Shown: positions 55,201 to 57,904 of the stretch, one piece after another | Layout of the letters: the number at the start of each line of letters is the position of its first letter | How positions within the stretch are numbered: position 1 is the stretch's first letter | Assembly (NCBI GenBank): GCA_002077045.2 | Contig: KZ111166.1 | Location: forward strand, 6,308-64,211 | Length of the DNA: 57,904 bases | From: Rachicladosporium sp. CCFEE 5018 | Lineage: Eukaryota > Ascomycota > Dothideomycetes > Cladosporiales > Cladosporiaceae | Reading direction: 5' to 3' | Made by a program: the position numbers and the translations under genes | The notes under the pieces: generated by a model | Told to the model about the DNA's origin: nothing | Databases searched by the model: none | The model's input: only the letters and a program-made list of their open reading frames with translations

Positions 55201-55607
55201 AAGTCAATACTATCGGAGCCACTCGTTCAGTAGAAGTGCATCGCAAGACGGCAGCGGTGCCGATCTTCGACGACAACACAATTCGCAACATTTCAGCAGG
55301 ACCGTACGGGCCGCAGACCACTGGCACACTTGCGCCTTGGACTGATGCTACGAATAGGGAGGACACTCCACCGCGTGATCAAGAGAGTCTTCCCGCGTTG
55401 TCAAGCTCGGAGTGGCTCGCCGGACCGATGAGTAAGAAGTCTGTATCGACGTTGAACGGTCAACAAAATACGGCGGCCAGGTACTCGTCGCCAGTCAAAC
55501 TTGCGTATGCGGGTGGGAATGGTGGGAGTCCAGGACAAAGGTTGGCGACGGGGTGGCTGGAGGAGAGGGTCAGTCAGAGCCGTGAGAACTCGCCAGCTTA
55601 TGTGTAG
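52290..55607 (+). CDS. Large Ser/Arg-rich hypothetical protein
   Basis: 1105 residues from ATG 52290 (MRTQRSNFDLISMFSRSSST); the frame is open upstream to 52272 without ATG. Almost entirely low complexity, rich in Ser, Arg, Pro and Gln. It has many R-x-x-S sites (typical of basophilic kinase targets), several KRS/RRS patches, and a short ordered-looking segment MARDRYLQDFQQKKPRERKS near residue 255. SIKERFSKLFRKPSHV near 340 is a basic amphipathic stretch that might bind membrane. No domain recognised. Probably a disordered scaffold or cell-cortex protein; function unknown. Confidence 0.75.
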   Translation: MRTQRSNFDLISMFSRSSSTNGDRQRHTKTSASGRRSGTISDPFISHQHAGVAATEAYKRAQAAEKDAPLAHRSSSARPQRRKSQASGRSEGSHLEEARLGQRRSTQRRDSCIAAPQVRIESSKQYMPDPPRSPRVGETIITRKRSVIPPSPVVITEPIRHALPPSVDRRHGRYLSSVENGSPAPRLTSVCRDSQHQQTPRHADKSYEEGLSIRYTQPRSYAERISRIASSPPAMPIRETQTDDDIVAMARDRYLQDFQQKKPRERKSLFFGSVQKLQKRSMTDLRHDRGSTQQESSARIIEAVNSAVPLGKSTDAAHQRSPLSGMRGSLAQNPRGVSGSIKERFSKLFRKPSHVPFGHPAQQVRAETLHHPVLATGSPIDEQHTDNTSDPFVMTSLETPIGEHGPLQLIVNSVGSRLSVCHDSTDAKSRVTSWTNSTAAGTMSTQGFLYNPQSADEHGRMRRVSSISTLRKKGSFFGRAIQTRLRKASRADMASSEESQVLFEALQDRSRQPEQTPSISTPKTKADNVSESVHERSSLPSQVSRSVDPSAGTVRTIHSEVELPRPQMMSPVIEASPDRAPRRSSSPSTTPTQRYPNISRTKRPSTLYAKLPTQEHIARRMQRAQNIWQGPLDTASPAAESQFSGKYVEDNPYELPSLGRNSYYEPVKDAGGLPRCSRVSETRPVARNALISPSLYSRASDDASPRPMFPEDHGGTLITVTSRSVKRYELSPAKQRATAVDQPVQGSREWRKWLSDELQTFAELPDGSDDLPRLQQEKSVEEEETSAVLGKQDHDSRGPMVKRHTSDSPPATGKHKESKNRRSRATSRRSSYMNERFPMIESSRNSSRQSQSRQSARNSCKFSSINSERPVHISRGEDVMQPSSDVFTTHVTADRTLRAHGSAATFQDTNDSDSVLKSISYQSSQPSHDLPSTTQSAKMDAAQGRADYRHESSMKACGKAKSVFDLRAKYKVNTIGATRSVEVHRKTAAVPIFDDNTIRNISAGPYGPQTTGTLAPWTDATNREDTPPRDQESLPALSSSEWLAGPMSKKSVSTLNGQQNTAARYSSPVKLAYAGGNGGSPGQRLATGWLEERVSQSRENSPAYV

Positions 55608-56054
55608 TATAAGCAGGCATTTTGGCATCATTCCGAAGCAGGTTCATGATCGTAGCAGATATACGCAAGTTATTGAATGAGATCGCATCTAATGCACCGG
55701 GTTCGTTCACATGACTCGGGTGATAATCTTCACCACTGCCGATTCGCGCTCTCCGCGCTGTCTCGGTGCCGAAATTTGGTCAGCAGCTCGTCAGCGGGAG
55801 GAATCGATTCCGTCTTCCTTGCGCCTCTTCTCGGCGTATACGCACCTAACATACGCGGATTGGTAGTAAACAATGTCGACTGGTGACTAGCCCTTTCGCG
55901 AATAGGGCACTGAACCTAGCCTACGAGGAAGTTGAGTAAGCCTCATACGTCCACTTCCGTCCTGTTCTAGATTGAAGTACCCTTCCTGTGACTCTTTGCG
56001 ATTCACGCATGCTGCAGTAGCTTGAGATTTCATCATTCTACCGCACCTTTCGCG
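55608..56054. other. Intergenic region
   Basis: 447 nt, no gene recognised; presumed promoter of the nitroreductase-like gene. Confidence 0.45.
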
Positions 56055-56968
56055 ATGAGGACCCACTCGTTGTCTAAGTTTATGGTGAATGGCACGGCAG
56101 TACAAAAGCCTCTTCATTCCTCGATCAAGTCGCGGTTCACTCCTGTCATCTTCTCACGCACCTCAATACCTCAACGCACCGGTCCTATCTTCACTTCCGG
56201 CCACTCATCTTCGACATCAGCCCCATCAACGCCCAATATGACGAGCAAGATCAGCCTGGACGATGCTCTCCACCTTCGCCGATCTATCTACCAGCTCACC
56301 AAGACCTCGACCATCTCAGACGACCGTATCGTGGAGATCGTCCAGGATGCTCTCGAGAACTGCCCATCCACATTCAACTCCCAGTCCACTCGCATCGTCG
56401 TGCTTCTCAAAGAGGAACACACCAAATTCTGGAAAGTCGTTGAGGATACTCTAAAGGCCATTGTACCTGCCGACCAGTTCGAGCACACGGCACAGCGTCT
56501 TACGGGATTTAGCGGAGGCTACGGCACCGTAAGCTTGACCTTCTGGCTGCATGATGACAAGCCACAGGCTGACAGAGTGAAGATTCTATTCTACGAAGAC
56601 CCCGAAGTCACCAAGGGATTGCAGACCAAGATGCCGCTCTACGCAGACAAGTTCCCTGGTTGGGCCGAGCATACCTCAGCCATTCACCAGTACGCCATCT
56701 GGACCGCTTTGGAGGCCGAGGGACTAGGTGCCAACTTGCAGCACTACAATCCTCTCCCAAACCAGTAAGTGGACCTTATACTGACGCGAAAGCACGAGGC
56801 TGACATGTATGTGTCTGCAGGAAGGCGTCAGAGATCTGGGGCATCCCCCAGGAGTGGCCGCTTATCGCTCAGCTTGTCTTCGGTGGCGTTGCTGAGGGTG
56901 CTCGCGAGAACCTGCCCAAGAAGGATCAGACGCCGATTGAGAAGAGGCTCTTCGTCCACGGCAAATAG
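56055..56968 (+). CDS. Nitroreductase-family protein (Frp2/Hbn1 type)
   Basis: Two exons: 56055-56764 and 56821-56968 (285 residues). The core from MTSKISLDDALHLRRSIYQL (internal Met at 56238) is the usual full length of fungal Frp2/Hbn1-like nitroreductases. The FMN-contacting RRS/Y at the start, ENCPSTFNSQSTRIVVLL, the FWLHDDKPQ region, HQYAIWTALEAEGLGANLQHY and the C-terminal GARENLPKKDQTPIEKRLFV are all as expected. The 61 residues before the internal Met are basic and Ser/Thr-rich with no acids, so they could be a mitochondrial leader. These flavoproteins reduce nitro compounds or quinones and respond to lipid signals in yeast. Confidence 0.87.
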
Positions 56969-57290
56969 AGCGCCCTGCTGCGTGGTCTGGGTTCCGGCCA
57001 CCACACGCATAGCTATTGGCACGGACCTGCAAGCCCTCGACGAGCTATAACATGTAGACGATATCAATGCACAAACTCACAGTGGGTTTTCCGTCTCAGA
57101 CAGATGTCCCACTGCCCACAGTTCGTCAGCAACAGCTCGGTCACGTCTAGATCCGCACGCGAGTCACATTGTTCCAGTGATACTAGGGAAGCACGTCTGT
57201 TGTTCGTTCGTTTGATCATCTATGCCGGCCACCTGTGGCGCCTCATATCTATACCCAATGCTTTTTGAACAAGTCACCTCAGACAAGTGG
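56969..57290. other. Convergent 3' spacer
   Basis: 322 nt between the nitroreductase-like gene (+) and RSR1 (-); no gene recognised. Confidence 0.5.
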
Positions 57291-57904
57291 TCACAATATC
57301 ACACATCGACTCCCTCTTTCTTTATCTCTGTCCCTCCGCCTCCTGCCTTCCCCTCTCTTCGGTCGTCGACTTGGCTGGTCTTTCCTCACACTCATATCTT
57401 TCCGCAAGATCTGCCGACACACATCCACGAAAACCTCGTTAACGTTCAGCCTCCTCCTTGCGCTCGTCTCGTAGTAAGGTATATTTCCCCACTGCTGGCT
57501 GACCTGGAATGCTCGCGCGCGGGTGACCCGCCGGTCATCTTCAAGATCTGCTTTGTTGCCCACGAGGACTATGGGGATGTTCGGCTCATGCTGCTTCATG
57601 TGAACTATCTGTTCGCGGAGCTCGGCGAGCTCGGCCAGGGAGGAGGGTGAGGTGATGCTGAAGACCAGGAGGAAGCCTTGGGCGTAGCGCATGTACATCT
57701 CTCTATTCCCACTGTAAGCAAGTGTTGCACTGTCTAACGGCGAACCTGGACATTGGGGTAAAGCTACCGTATCGACGCTAGAGATAAGGTCAGCCTGAGT
57801 GTCGCCTACTCATGTTCTACATTGACGTACTAAACTGTTCCGTTCCGGCCGTGTCCATGATCTCCAGCATCACTTGTCGTCCGTCCACGTCGATCGTCTT
57901 GCGA
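57291..57904 (-). CDS. RSR1: Ras-type GTPase Rsr1/Bud1, 3' part
   Basis: Runs off the right edge; the visible exons on the minus strand are 57904-57831, a 10-nt microexon 57777-57768, and 57702-57291. They read KTIDVDGRQVMLEIMDTAGT then EQFTSIREMYMRYAQGFLLV. Switch II with DTAG, the NKADLE guanine-specificity box (NKxD), the ETSA box, and a polybasic tail ending CVIL (CaaX, Leu predicts geranylgeranylation) are all present. The TSIREMYM junction matches the FTAMRELYM of Rsr1 only if the microexon is used. Rsr1 marks the site of polarised growth at the plasma membrane. P-loop and switch I lie outside the window. Confidence 0.88.

Noticed and set aside
1..57904. tRNA, rRNA, CRISPR, transposon or terminal repeats
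   Set aside because: None was recognised by eye; a tRNA scan and repeat masking would be decisive, but no candidate met a reporting standard.

Overview
The window is nuclear DNA of a filamentous ascomycete, most likely a Dothideomycete. Short GT-AG introns of about 45-70 nt, a class III chitin synthase, an RSR1-type GTPase ending in CVIL, an Argonaute homologue and many F-box-like LPxELR proteins all fit. Class and order are inference from gene style; no rRNA or marker locus is present, and no tRNA, transposon or CRISPR array was recognised.

Left part (1-26.4 kb). A block occurs twice around a run of exactly 100 N (15296-15395). Copy A (4141-15295) carries the 3' end of a 1627-residue low-complexity protein, MRPL22, three OMA1/M48-like genes (A1, A2, A3), a 232-residue probable mitochondrial protein and the first part of a class III chitin synthase. 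Copy B (15396-24383) repeats the same order with only two OMA1-like genes (B1, B2) and runs into the complete chitin synthase. Each copy is cut at the gap exactly where the other is complete. This is what two overlapping contigs from diverged haplotypes or subgenomes would look like, although a true tandem duplication is not excluded. The shared flanking genes are nearly identical between copies, but the OMA1-like block between them is radically different (about 6 kb versus 3.8 kb), like a pair of idiomorphs.

The OMA1-like proteins keep the family framework: the HETVP.TGR.RY motif, the ExEAD helix and LGMLLMAEAGYDP. In all five the HExxH zinc/catalytic motif is replaced by xxxAQ. They look like a rapidly diverging family of mitochondrial pseudopeptidases, one of which (A3) carries a nonsense codon.

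Middle (26.8-42 kb). RRP4 (exosome cap) and a secreted amidase-signature enzyme are followed by an accessory-looking stretch. It holds a broken Zn2Cys6-type regulator fragment, an acetoacetate-decarboxylase-like protein, a cupin, a divergent Argonaute that has lost all four slicer residues, a short-chain dehydrogenase interrupted by TAA, an intact F-box-like gene and a decayed paralogue of it.

Right part (42.6-57.9 kb). WBP1 (oligosaccharyltransferase), another F-box-like gene, an OYE-family flavin oxidoreductase convergent with a five-exon MFS transporter, two orphan genes (594 and about 1105 residues), an Frp2/Hbn1-type nitroreductase-like protein with a possible mitochondrial leader, and the 3' part of RSR1, which runs off the right edge and contains a 10-nt microexon.
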